DNA of 57,230 nt from an uncultured Prevotellaceae bacterium. Lineage in GTDB: Bacteria > Bacteroidota > Bacteroidia > Bacteroidales > Bacteroidaceae. Location: the NCBI GenBank assembly GCA_902769705.1, contig CACXPX010000032.1, positions 1 to 57,230 of the forward strand. The letters run 5' to 3'. This document shows, piece by piece, positions 1 to 8,383 of the stretch; positions within the stretch are counted from its first letter, which is position 1; every line of letters starts with the position of its first letter. The position numbers and the translations under genes are program-made. Under the pieces are notes generated by a model that was given only the letters and a program-made list of their open reading frames with translations, had not been told where the DNA came from and searched no databases.

Positions 1-61
1 CGTTTGGCGGCAAATAATAGTCTATAACAGGTAGAAACTCTCAACCTAAGTTGAGACATTA

Positions 62-105
62 GCCCTTGGCATTTCTTTTTCAGATTTAGCCAAGGGCCTT
101 TTTTT
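62..105 (+). terminator. Rho-independent terminator
   Basis: Perfect 9-bp stem GCCCTTGGC (62-70) and GCCAAGGGC (89-97), an 18-base loop, then a run of T residues to 105. It ends transcription of a gene lying left of the window. A smaller hairpin, CTCAAC/GTTGAG, lies just upstream. Confidence 0.8.
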
Positions 106-154
106 ATGCCTTTTTGTAACTTTATGGCTCAAAACGTATAAAAAACAAAGAATA

Positions 155-1393
155 ATGAACAAGCAAACCATTATCACCATCCTGCTCGCCCTTGTCGCGA
201 TGGCGGGGCATTGTCAAGACTTTAACACGTGTCAACCGATAGCTGGGCGTATTCTGACTGCTGCACAGAATCATAAGCCTGATGGCATTGACGAACTATT
301 GGCACCCGACTTCCATTTCAATAACATCAAACAGCCACTGGCCGCCAAAGTTTTGAAACAAATTATTGCCCAAATGCCTGCTATGACGAGTTGGGAACTG
401 GCTGGCACCGAACAGGACAGCACGGGACTGACGTTGCGTTACATTATAACGAGGCCCGACAGCACTACCTCGGAGGCAACAATCCTTTTTAGTGCTGACA
501 ACTTGGTGCTTGAAGCCAATTTGCTGTCAGGTAATGTCTCTCTTCTAAAAGCCAATCCCACACCCAATAAACAACCCGAAGTGAGCATGGTTCGCGTACC
601 AATACATCGCCATAACGGGCTACCCATCGTAACCGTCATCATTGATGGTCAACCGTGTAATATGTTCTTCGATGCAGGTGCGCCTGGCGTCATTCTCAAC
701 AGCAAGTATTTCGACCACAACATTGATGGGCAGGTGATGGGAAGTGGAGGCCGAGGTGCCGTCGGCACAGGTTCTGTGAGCGGTATACACCATGTGAAGC
801 TGATGGACATGGGCGGTGTTACGCTCCAAGAGACGGACATCATGACAACGGACTTGAGTAATCTGGAGACCGTCGGCGTAACGGTGCACGGCATCTTGGG
901 TCAGAGCTACTACAAAGATTTTGATGTGCTGTTCGACTTCAAGTCTGGCGAGATAGTGCTGTTAACCCCAGATACCACGCACCAATGGCTGCTGAACGAG
1001 GGCTACCAATACCAGACGGTGAAAGGCGTGAAGAAAGGCCATCTGCTGACCTTCGACTGCCAAGTTGGCGGTGTACCCGTTGTGCTTGCTTTCGACAGTG
1101 GAGCAGAAAGCAACTTGCTCGCCAACGATTGGCCACAACTGCATCCGTCCACTGTTAAGGGCATCAAGAAAGCCCACCTCACGGGCTATGGTGACGGTCG
1201 AGCATCGATTACAAAGGGCAAGACCATCCTTACACTCGGAGGGCGCACGTTCAAGAAACTGCAAACAGCTTTCTCCGACGTGTCTCATCTAAAAGAGAGC
1301 AAAGGCATAGATGGCCTCTTTGGTTGCGAGGTACTTGCCAAGCAAAAATTGCTAATCTCTTACAAACGCCAAGAACTGCTAATGATTGATTAA
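155..1393 (+). CDS. Exported retropepsin-like aspartyl protease domain protein
   Basis: 412 residues. Residues 1-20 form a signal peptide (MNKQ, then a hydrophobic stretch ending in HCQ), so the protein should be periplasmic or exported. Two retropepsin-like halves are visible: FFDAGAP with Asp173 and AFDSGAE with Asp314, each followed by a hydrophobic and glycine-rich pattern (ILGQSYY, GLFGCEVL). This matches the pepsin/retropepsin-like family common in Bacteroidetes. The first motif is D-A-G, not D-S/T-G, so catalysis by the pair is uncertain. A weak TAACTTTA box lies at 117-124. The next gene starts 13 bases after the stop and has an almost identical signal peptide, so the two probably form an operon. 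The substrate is unknown. Confidence 0.75.
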   Translation: MNKQTIITILLALVAMAGHCQDFNTCQPIAGRILTAAQNHKPDGIDELLAPDFHFNNIKQPLAAKVLKQIIAQMPAMTSWELAGTEQDSTGLTLRYIITRPDSTTSEATILFSADNLVLEANLLSGNVSLLKANPTPNKQPEVSMVRVPIHRHNGLPIVTVIIDGQPCNMFFDAGAPGVILNSKYFDHNIDGQVMGSGGRGAVGTGSVSGIHHVKLMDMGGVTLQETDIMTTDLSNLETVGVTVHGILGQSYYKDFDVLFDFKSGEIVLLTPDTTHQWLLNEGYQYQTVKGVKKGHLLTFDCQVGGVPVVLAFDSGAESNLLANDWPQLHPSTVKGIKKAHLTGYGDGRASITKGKTILTLGGRTFKKLQTAFSDVSHLKESKGIDGLFGCEVLAKQKLLISYKRQELLMID

Positions 1394-1406
1394 AAGCGCA
1401 AGTAAT

Positions 1407-2177
1407 ATGAACAAGAAACTTATCATCACCACACTGCTCGCCCTCGTTGCAATGGCAGGACAGGCACAAGAGGCACGTATCGATACAATCGTTCCGAAGT
1501 TCTTAATCAACGGTTATTTCTTCCGTGAAATGCCGAAACTTCCTGATGCGATGCCAAGCGTGACAAGGCTTAGGGACAACGAGGGAAATAGTGTGGTAGC
1601 CATCGGGCTTGATGTCGATTTACCCAAGTCGGTCATTCGTCAGTCTATCCCGCGTGAGCAGGTTCACAACGCCGACCAGTTCCAGAATGGCGTTAACATG
1701 ATGCGGACGATGCAGGAATTGACACAGGCAAATGTCAAAGCCGACGGCACATTTTACTCGCCCAAGGCAGGAGAGCACTTCCCCCAGTTCAGCGAGAAGG
1801 ATATGGATGGGCGCACATGGACGAACGACAGCGTCCTAGGCCACGTCATGGTTCTCAACCTCTGGTACTCGGGCTGTGGCCCTTGCCGAGCAGAGATGCC
1901 CATCCTCTCCGAGTGGAAAGAGCAATTGCCCAACGTGATGTTCTTCTCAGCCACCTACCACGATGCCGAGACGGCCAAGCGCATTACTGACAAGCACCAC
2001 TTTACATGGACGCATCTCATTGAGGCGAAAGATATGATGGCGTGGATTGGCACCGAAGGGTTCCCACTCACCATCGTTGTTGATAAGAAGGGCATCGTCC
2101 GTCACGCCGTCCATGGCACCAATGAGATGAAGCGCGAAGAACTATTAGCGATAATCAAAGAGGCAGAGGCGGAATGA
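1407..2177 (+). CDS. Exported TlpA-like thioredoxin-fold protein
   Basis: 256 residues from the ATG at 1407. An in-frame TTG at 1386 would add seven residues before a perfect signal peptide, so I prefer 1407. Signal peptide 1-21 (ends AGQAQ), a poorly conserved N-terminal region of about 100 residues, then an AhpC/TSA/TlpA thioredoxin domain (about 115-255) with active-site Cys157-Gly-Pro-Cys160 in WYSGCGPCRAEM. Expected role: periplasmic thiol-disulfide exchange. It sits 13 bases behind the retropepsin-like gene and is probably cotranscribed. The physiological partner cannot be deduced. Confidence 0.85.
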   Translation: MNKKLIITTLLALVAMAGQAQEARIDTIVPKFLINGYFFREMPKLPDAMPSVTRLRDNEGNSVVAIGLDVDLPKSVIRQSIPREQVHNADQFQNGVNMMRTMQELTQANVKADGTFYSPKAGEHFPQFSEKDMDGRTWTNDSVLGHVMVLNLWYSGCGPCRAEMPILSEWKEQLPNVMFFSATYHDAETAKRITDKHHFTWTHLIEAKDMMAWIGTEGFPLTIVVDKKGIVRHAVHGTNEMKREELLAIIKEAEAE

Positions 2178-2879
2178 TACAACAATAACCCTCGTGACCC
2201 ATTCACTTTATATCTAACTTTCAAAAAACAGTAAGGATGATGGAGAAGGAATGGGGGGATGTAGAAAACACGCTGCTGATTGATTAGAAAGCTATTCAAT
2301 TTGAATTTAGAGAACCATTTATTTTTCCCAATTATTTTTACAAAATCGTATCGAGTGTGCCATTCATTCTAGAGCGGAAATAAGGGGGAAAAAAGCGAAA
2401 AAAATGCGCTTGAGCCTCGACTTTTGACGAGTGGTTTTGTCAGAAGCGGCTTCTGAGGGTGTCAGATGTGGCTTCTAACGCGCTCACTTGTGGCATCTGA
2501 CGGCCTTAGAAGCCATCTGTGACGGGGTCAGAAGCCACAAGTGACAACCCAAAAGCATCGTTTTTGAGGAGTGGAAAAATGTAAGAAAAACGGAAATAGT
2601 TGATTATCAGCCATTTGCAAAAATATCGATTTTTTGCGTTTTTTCGGCCAATATCCCGTTCAGTTGAAACGAAGGTCTGTTTTTAGGGGTCAAAATTCGG
2701 AATTATTTTGACATTTTTAAAGGATGACGGAGCATTTTTCATGAAGGTTTCATTCTTCACTTGATGTCAAGTTGCTATATTTCAGGCGCTGACATAGTAA
2801 CTTGACAAAGGCAGTTCACAACGAAAAAGCGGAGAGGCAACGTTGCTTCCCCGCTTCTGCAATTGTTTCGGCAAGAAGT
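2178..2879. other. 702-bp intergenic region between convergent genes
   Basis: Contains the five-unit 22-bp-period array at 2440-2544 (separate entry). The flanking sequence is AT-rich. I see no coding remnant, no RNA gene and no convincing terminator outside the array. Confidence 0.6.
2440..2544. repeat. Five-unit palindromic array, 22-bp period (array A)
   Basis: Five 17-bp units start at 2440, 2462, 2484, 2506 and 2528, each separated by exactly 5 bases (GGGTG, CGCGC, CGGCC, CGGGG). Units have the shape TCA-N11-TGA with a central GTGGC or GCCAC. The first unit, TCAGAAGCGGCTTCTGA, is a perfect palindrome around its centre. The last unit is in the opposite orientation to the third. The array is followed by CAA. 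The same architecture recurs at 38324-38428. Function unknown; protein-binding site cluster or structured RNA are possibilities. Confidence 0.85.
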
Positions 2880-3718
2880 CTATCTTTTCTTTGTAGTTGT
2901 CTTCTTGGCTGTAGTGGTTTTCTTGGCAGTTGTCTTCTTCGCCGTTGTGGTTTTCTTTGTGGTTGTGGCCTTCTTTGTAGTAGTCGGCGTTGTAGCCACC
3001 ACAGGCGGGGTGTAATACTTCAAGGCCTCGGGCAGGAATTTGTTCTTGATGTTGTTGATGCGTGTTGCATCGCTGGGGTGGTCGCTCAGGAACTCAGCCG
3101 TGCTGCTGCCGCCAGATGCTGCCATTTCAGGTTGCGGAACTGCAATCCCTGCTGTGCGATGATTTGAGCAATGCTGAGCGTGTTGGTTCCCATACCGAGT
3201 GCGCTGAGCACGCCCGAAGCGATCTGGGTGCCATACTGCTGTTTGATTTGCTTTGACATCTGCTCTGCTGAGTGGTAGGCCACGGCGTGTGCAATCTCGT
3301 GTCCGAGCACTACGGCGAGCGAGGCTTCGTTTTGGGTGATGGGGAGCAGTCCTTCGTAAACCACAATCTTTCCGCCGGGCATGCAGAATGCGTTCACATT
3401 CTTGTCCTGCACCAGATTGAACTCCCATGCATAGTTCTTCAGTTCGCTTTCATAGCCGTTGGCTCTCAGATAGGTCTGCACGGCGCTGGCCAGCTTCTGC
3501 CCACAACGCTGCACCATGGCGGTGTTGGTGGCGTCGACAGACTTCTTGGCGCTCTGCATGTACTTGGTGTACTCTTGTGTACTGAGGCTCAACACATCAG
3601 CGTCGCTGATCATCAAACTCTGTTTGCGCCCCGTAAGAGGAACGGTGCGCGAGGTGCCACACGCCGAAAACAGTACGGCGGCAACCATTGCTAAGACGTA
3701 AAATCTAAACTGTTTCAT
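2880..3718 (-). pseudogene. M48-family metalloprotease lipoprotein, disrupted by internal deletion
   Basis: From the start at 3718 the frame gives a lipoprotein signal (lipobox ending at Cys20), then an M48 peptidase domain with the zinc motif HEIAH (His140-His144). After FRNLK, at about 3121-3130, the frame runs out to a premature stop near 3086. In the next frame the sequence resumes as the usual M48 tail (EFLSDHPSDATRINNIKN) and ends at 2880 with a Lys/Thr-rich tail. The stretch between, which in this family carries the third zinc ligand in an ExxxD motif, is missing. This looks like a deletion of a few dozen codons plus a frame change, so the product is probably inactive. An assembly error is the alternative. 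Confidence 0.8.
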
Positions 3719-3770
3719 CTTGGTATCGTTTTTTAACTTGGTATTTTCCAACATATGTCTGAGATAGGGG

Positions 3771-3778
3771 CAAAGATA
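3771..3778 (-). promoter_or_regulatory. -7 box (TATCTTTG) for the M48 gene
   Basis: A perfect Bacteroidales -7 element read on the minus strand, about 53 bases upstream of the M48 start. The promoter looks intact even though the gene is broken. Confidence 0.65.
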
Positions 3779-3840
3779 ATGTAATTTTAGCAAATCTCAA
3801 AATAAACCGACTTTTTTTTATTCTTTTGTCAAAAATAATC

Positions 3841-4170
3841 GTAATAATATCGCAGTTGACCCTTTCGGATAAAGAGCGGCCTACAAGGCCAACCCGCTCA
3901 TAGCCCAGTGCAGCGCCCTGGGTGAGAGGCGTGTGAGGAAGGACGCGCTGTAAGTGCAATTGAAGTGCAAGGCGAACCAAGAGCCGAGCTCGCTCGAGCT
4001 ATGCTGAGCCGCAGCCTTCAATCGCTTTAAGCAAAAGCACTACAAGATGCAGGTGCTGTTCCCAATGCTTTTGCCCCTGTTTACTCCCAACTCTCTCCCC
4101 CAAGGCGTTGCCTTGGGCTGGTAGCTACTGCCCCGTCGGGGCGTTTTGGGTCTACTGCTGTATCATTCCC
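3841..4170. repeat. TIR-bounded structured repeat element, copy 1
   Basis: Begins with the left terminal repeat (TAATAATATCGCAGTTGAC) and ends with a degenerate inverted copy (GGGTCTACTGCTGTATCATTCCC region). Inside are several small hairpins: CGG-CCTACAAGG-CC type, CAGTGCAGCGCCCTG, CCAAGGCGTTGCCTTGG and GCCCCGTCGGGGC. It also has a central module with CAAAAGCACTACAAGATG and a nested hairpin GAGCCGAGCTCGCTCGAGC (3981-4016). It encodes no transposase, so it is MITE-like or an interspersed RNA-like repeat. Copies 2 and 3 are at 5603-6004 and 25732-25993. Confidence 0.8.
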
Positions 4171-4334
4171 AAAATAAATTGGCATTTATTTTGTTCTGCT
4201 CTCGATTTTTTCGTATCTTTAGCTTCGCTGAAAGGCTACGGGTAGGCGAACGGAGTTCGGGAATGGATACTTCATCTCGGCATAAAAAATAAATTGGCAT
4301 TTATTTTGTTCTGCTCTCGATTTTTCGTATCTTT
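4171..4334 (+). repeat. 50-bp direct duplication of a promoter region
   Basis: 4171-4220 and 4285-4334 are the same roughly 50-bp sequence apart from the length of one T tract. Each ends at a -7 box: TATCTTTA at 4214-4221 and TATCTTTG at 4328-4335. The 64 bases between them look unrelated. The duplication lies directly against repeat-element copy 1. Confidence 0.85.
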
Positions 4335-4335
4335 G
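4328..4335 (+). promoter_or_regulatory. Promoter -7 box TATCTTTG
   Basis: Perfect TAnnTTTG box with a TTTG at 4305-4308, a 19-base spacer, 27 bases upstream of the small basic protein's ATG. Confidence 0.75.
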
Positions 4336-4362
4336 TACCGTAAACCTTTAAACCGCAAAGAA

Positions 4363-4572
4363 ATGGCTAAAAGAAAAAAGAAAGACCTCTGGTGGTACAT
4401 CAATAACGAATATGGCATTTCGGCCATCAAGCGCAAGTTCTCGCGCAAGACGGGCATTCCCACCACGAAGGCGGGAGTGGAACGCAAGTTGGGTTCTGTG
4501 TTGCTCGGATGGCTCTTGGGCGGAAGCAAGAAGAGCAAGAAGCAGAGCGAGGAAATTGAAGAGGAAGAATAG
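4363..4572 (+). CDS. Small basic hypothetical protein
   Basis: 69 residues starting at the ATG at 4363, which the promoter box at 4328 supports. An upstream in-frame start at 4294 would lie before the promoter. The protein is strongly basic at the N-terminus (MAKRKKKDLWWYINNEYGIS), with a short hydrophobic segment LGSVLLGWLLGG at about 43-54, and ends in an acidic tail (EEIEEEE). The charge split suggests a small nucleic-acid- or ribosome-associated or membrane-peripheral protein. No family is recognised. A hairpin of the CCCCTCTC/GAGAGGGG type follows at about 4585-4605. Confidence 0.65.
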   Translation: MAKRKKKDLWWYINNEYGISAIKRKFSRKTGIPTTKAGVERKLGSVLLGWLLGGSKKSKKQSEEIEEEE

Positions 4573-4687
4573 CCTCACCCCCAACCCCTCTCCCGTAGAG
4601 AGGGGGGAATTGAAATAAACAAATTATTAAAGTGGCTTCCCAAGCCTCTCCTTACGGAGGGGAGGTTGGAGGAGGCATTCCAAGAAA

Positions 4688-5572
4688 ATGAAGCAACTGA
4701 ACATAGGAATCATACAGCAGCACAACACTGCCGACCGCGAATTGAACCGCCAGCGGCTGGCTGAATCCATCAGGGCCTTGGCTGCAAAGGGCGCCGAGCT
4801 GGTGGTGTTGCAGGAACTGCACAACGGCTTGTATTTCTGCCAAACTGAGAACGTCGGCCTCTTCGACCAAGCAGAACCCATCCCTGGTCCTTCCACCGAC
4901 TTTTATGGTGGGTTGGCAAAAGAGTTGGGAGTGGTCATCGTCACCTCGCTCTTTGAACGTCGCGCCCCAGGGTTGTATCACAACACGGCGGTGGTGATGG
5001 AAAAAGACGGAAGCATTGCCGGCTGTTATCGCAAGATGCACATCCCCGACGACCCTGCCTACTACGAGAAATTCTATTTCACGCCTGGCGACTTGGGGTT
5101 CCATCCCATCGACACCAGCGTTGGCCGCTTGGGCGTACTCGTGTGTTGGGACCAGTGGTATCCTGAAGCAGCAAGGCTGATGGCTCTGCAAGGGGCCGAA
5201 ATGCTCATCTATCCCACAGCCATCGGATATGAGTCGAGCGACACAGCTGACGAACAGGAACGCCAGCGCGAGGCGTGGACAACCGTGCAGCGTGGTCATG
5301 CTGTGGCCAACGGACTGCCTGTCATCACGGTGAACCGAACCGGACACGAGCCCGACCCTTCAGCTCAAACCAACGGAATCGAGTTCTGGGGCTCGTCAAT
5401 GGTGGTTGGCCCACAGGGAGAGTTCCTCTACAGGGCTCCAATAAAAGAAGAAGCCGTTGAGATGGTGACCATTGACTTGGAGCGCTCTGAGCAGGTGAGG
5501 CGCTGGTGGCCATTCCTCCGCGACCGCCGAATCGACCAATACGGTGGGCTCACACAACGTTTCATCGACTGA
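4688..5572 (+). CDS. aguB: N-carbamoylputrescine amidase
   Basis: 294 residues, full length for the nitrilase/C-N hydrolase family. The catalytic triad is visible: Glu43 in VVLQELHNG, Lys116 in YRKMHIPDDP and Cys153 in VCWDQWYPEAARL. The HIPDDPAYYEKFYFTPGD signature and the C-terminal RRWWPFLRDRRID are typical of AguB. It hydrolyses N-carbamoylputrescine to putrescine, CO2 and ammonia, the last step of the agmatine deiminase route to polyamines. The usual partner, agmatine deiminase (aguA), is not in the window. No signal peptide, so it is cytoplasmic. The gene is flanked on both sides by repeat-element copies. Confidence 0.9.
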   Translation: MKQLNIGIIQQHNTADRELNRQRLAESIRALAAKGAELVVLQELHNGLYFCQTENVGLFDQAEPIPGPSTDFYGGLAKELGVVIVTSLFERRAPGLYHNTAVVMEKDGSIAGCYRKMHIPDDPAYYEKFYFTPGDLGFHPIDTSVGRLGVLVCWDQWYPEAARLMALQGAEMLIYPTAIGYESSDTADEQERQREAWTTVQRGHAVANGLPVITVNRTGHEPDPSAQTNGIEFWGSSMVVGPQGEFLYRAPIKEEAVEMVTIDLERSEQVRRWWPFLRDRRIDQYGGLTQRFID

Positions 5573-5602
5573 CGTACAAACACCGCCATCCCATTTTTTT
5601 GG

Positions 5603-6004
5603 GCAATAATATCGCAGTTGACCCTTTCAGATTAAGAGCGGCCTGCAAGGCCAACCCGCTCATAGCCCAGGGCATCGCCCTGGGTGGGCATGGCGCATGA
5701 AGTGCAATTGAAGTGCAAGGCGAACCAAGAAAGCAGCGAGAGCAGAGTCAAGTTCACTTGAACTATGCCGAGTCGCGTTCGAGGTAGACAGATGTCATTG
5801 CAGAGCCGAGCTCGCTCGAGCTATGCTGAGCCGCAGCCTTCAATCGCTTTAAGCAAAAGCACTACAAGATGTAGGTGCTGTTCCCAATGCTTTTGCCCCT
5901 GTAGGGCGCTGGTTTACTCCCAACTCTCTCCCCCAAGGCGTTGCCTTGGGCTGGTAGCTGCTGCCCCCTTCTGGGGCGTTAGGGTCAACTGCTGTATCAT
6001 TCCC
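5603..6004. repeat. TIR-bounded structured repeat element, copy 2
   Basis: Same left terminus as copy 1 (CAATAATATCGCAGTTGAC) and right terminus GGGTCAACTGCTGTATCATTCCC region. The central module is in the same orientation as copy 1. It carries an extra segment at 5735-5784 (a hairpin-rich stretch with GAACTATGCCGAGTCG) that is missing from copy 1 and related to 19341-19379. The nested GAGCCGAGCTCGCTCGAGC hairpin is at 5803-5838. Confidence 0.8.
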
Positions 6005-6616
6005 TTTTTTTTCACCTACAAGCTTCAGAATGAGTTCTCTCCCAAGAGTTTGTTCTGAGAAGCAAGCCATACGCGAATGCAGCGTGTGGCATGCTCTTTT
6101 TATAGAATCTTGCGTCGTCATTCTATATATAATAATGTGTACCCCACTCTGCCGTTCGTCTTGACCGACCAAAAGGGGACTTGAAATGTTAAAATCGAAA
6201 AAGTTTTGAAGAAAAAATTGCAAAGATTAAAATAATATCATATATTTGCAGAACGGAATTAATCAAAAAAACTATCACATTCATAAAACTATGAGAGCAA
6301 GCACCCAACGTCATGTCTTCCGCCGAGCGGAACAGTTGATATTATAGCTATCCAAGCTGTAGGGGCTACGGCATTATGTCGTGTCAAGGCCCCCAGAAAC
6401 TGAAACGACTTACTGACCGTTAGGGTGTTCTTTGACTTATTGAAACACTGTTGTTTATGATGTGATAGGATGTGACACACAATTACATTCTCTCTATGAT
6501 ACCAACGGGCAACTGCATCGGCATTGCCCATAGACTCTTGCGCTCTTATCCTCAAAGAGCATTCCCGTCATTTTTCTTCAGCTTTTTACATTATACAAAC
6601 ACACAACTTAGGGATT
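6005..6616. other. 612-bp non-coding region with one promoter box
   Basis: A TATATTTG box lies at 6241-6248. If it drives the downstream ATPase, the leader would be about 360 bases long. An 18-codon reading frame starts at 6291 but has no other support. I recognise no riboswitch or RNA gene. Confidence 0.45.
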
Positions 6617-8251
6617 ATGATTAAGGATTTCCAACATCAAAAAGCGAACACAATCATGGACTTTCTCGCTCAGGAAGGCAATCGGCCCCGCATCTTCTCT
6701 TCTTGCTTGAATGGGTTCCACCCATTGCTACGTGATAATAAAACTTACATTTACTCTTATTCTAACGAACTGGTCGTCGTGGTCTTCGACAACTCTACGG
6801 CCAAAACTGAACTCGCCGACGACGAAACGCTTTTAGGAGAACAATACCCTTTCTTCTACTCGGAATCTGCTCATCGCGAAAGTCCCGTTGCCGCCCTCTC
6901 GGAACTTCTGCAAGACATCTCGAAAACCATCAACGAAAGCGGTCTGGAACCGCCACGCGTCTGGGGAGTGCTCGTCACGAATCCTTTCATTCTCAACAAA
7001 GACGACATGATGGAAAAATGGCAGCAGAACAACATCACCGTCATCGACGAGGTGAAATTTGATGAAGAACCAGAACTTCCGTTGAACGACAATTGGAACA
7101 TGTCGGCTGCAAAATGGACAAAAGCCTTCATCGACAAGAAGAGCGACGGCTTGATATCTGCCTACTTCAAGTTTCAGAAGCTGTGCGACGATGTCAGCAA
7201 ATTGAAGACTGACGAGCACGATGATGATGACGACGACTTGAATCTGGATGACGACGACGACGACATTGACTTGAATCTGGACGACGATGATGACGACATC
7301 GACTTGAATCTGGACGACGACGATGACGACGAAATCGAATTCCCCGACGGCGAACTGATGCTGCACCCCAACAACACCTTACGCGTGGAAATCTTGCGTC
7401 CCATCAAGAATCCGCGTGAGGAACTCGACAAACTGGTGGGTTGCAAAGACATCAAGAACCGCATCGACGAGATGGTGGAGCTGACTAGCTACAACAAGAT
7501 GATTCAAAATCTGAATCCTGAGGGAAAACTGCACGTCGTATCTCTTCACGGCATATTCACCGGCCGTCCAGGAACAGGGAAGACCACGCTCTGCAAGATC
7601 TATGGCTCGCTGCTGCGCGAAGCGGGAGTGCTGAGCAAAGGCCACGTGGTGGTCACAAGCCGCAACACCTTCATCGGCTCGAACTGGGGTGATGAGGAAC
7701 GCGTCATCAGAGAAGTGGTGGAGATGGCTCAAGGAGGGGTGCTGATGATTGACGAAGCCTATCTCTTGAACGGCGACAACAAGAACGACCCGGGCAAGAT
7801 GGTCATCCCTCTGCTGATGGATATTCTTGCCAACGAGAAAGAACGCGACATCGCCATCATTCTCTGCGGATACAAGAACGAGATGGGAAGACTCATCGAA
7901 TTGAACCCTGGGTTGCAATCGCGATTCCCCAACAAGTTTGACTTCCCCGACTTCACCATCGACGAACTGCTGGAAATCACCCGCCGGCGCATCAAGGAGT
8001 ACAACTACCACTTCACACGCTCGGCTTGGGCGAAATACAAGTCGCTGCTGGAACTCGCCTTCACCAATCGCGACCCGCTGACTTGGGGAAACGCCCGCTT
8101 CGTGGCCAACCAACTGGAACGCATCTATGTGAATCACGCCCACCGTTGCGTCCGCGCCCGCAAGATGGACAAGAAGCACATTCTGACCATCACCTCTGCC
8201 GACATTGAAGCCATCGAGGTGCCGACGCCCAAGCCACGCATCGGCTTCTAA
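6617..8251 (+). CDS. AAA+ ATPase of the SpoVK/CbbX type with Asp-rich linker
   Basis: 544 residues from the ATG at 6617; an in-frame ATG at 6524 would add 31 atypical residues. Three parts are visible. An N-terminal domain (about 1-200) matches no family I know. A highly acidic linker at about 200-245 contains three 11-residue repeats of DLNLDDDDDDI. The C-terminal AAA+ module has Walker A (GRPGTGKTTL), Walker B (GVLMIDEAYLL), and a sensor/arginine region with NPGLQSRFPNKFDF. This is the CbbX/SpoVK class, remodelling ATPases that act on protein complexes. The target is unknown. The gene is monocistronic and followed by a terminator at 8283. Confidence 0.85.
   Translation: MIKDFQHQKANTIMDFLAQEGNRPRIFSSCLNGFHPLLRDNKTYIYSYSNELVVVVFDNSTAKTELADDETLLGEQYPFFYSESAHRESPVAALSELLQDISKTINESGLEPPRVWGVLVTNPFILNKDDMMEKWQQNNITVIDEVKFDEEPELPLNDNWNMSAAKWTKAFIDKKSDGLISAYFKFQKLCDDVSKLKTDEHDDDDDDLNLDDDDDDIDLNLDDDDDDIDLNLDDDDDDEIEFPDGELMLHPNNTLRVEILRPIKNPREELDKLVGCKDIKNRIDEMVELTSYNKMIQNLNPEGKLHVVSLHGIFTGRPGTGKTTLCKIYGSLLREAGVLSKGHVVVTSRNTFIGSNWGDEERVIREVVEMAQGGVLMIDEAYLLNGDNKNDPGKMVIPLLMDILANEKERDIAIILCGYKNEMGRLIELNPGLQSRFPNKFDFPDFTIDELLEITRRRIKEYNYHFTRSAWAKYKSLLELAFTNRDPLTWGNARFVANQLERIYVNHAHRCVRARKMDKKHILTITSADIEAIEVPTPKPRIGF
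7235..7333 (+). repeat. Three 33-bp in-frame tandem repeats
   Basis: Units begin at 7235, 7268 and 7301, each encoding DLNL followed by an Asp run. The DNA copies differ only at a few GAC/GAT synonymous sites. Because 33 is divisible by 3, copy-number change would lengthen or shorten the linker without a frameshift. Confidence 0.9.
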
Positions 8252-8282
8252 GCAAAAGAGTGTTGCCGCATCAAAAAAAGAG

Positions 8283-8322
8283 AACGGGCGAGGAGTCATC
8301 TGATTCTTCGCCCGTTTCTTTA
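8283..8322 (+). terminator. Terminator after the AAA+ ATPase gene
   Basis: Inverted repeat AACGGGCGA (8283-8291) and TCGCCCGTT (8308-8316), followed by TCTTT. It lies between convergent genes and could serve both strands. Confidence 0.65.
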
Positions 8323-8383
8323 TTCAACAGTTTCTTAATCCTTCACCGTTATTCTGTTCCTAACGAAAACGATTTGAATCCGT

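Noticed and set aside
2440-2544. CRISPR array
   Set aside because: Repeats are 17 bases, spacers only 5 and not unique foreign-like sequence, and there are no cas genes in the window. The same holds for 38324-38428.
3841-4170. Protein-coding ORFs within the TIR elements
   Set aside because: The frames differ in length between copies and are broken by indels; the conserved features are hairpins, not codons.
6291-6347. 18-codon leader peptide before the AAA+ ATPase
   Set aside because: No ribosome-binding signal, no terminator/attenuator structure and no runs of a regulatory amino acid.
6833-7464. Ser-rich and Val-rich frames opposite the Asp repeat
   Set aside because: They are the mirror of GAC/GAT repeats and carry no independent signal.
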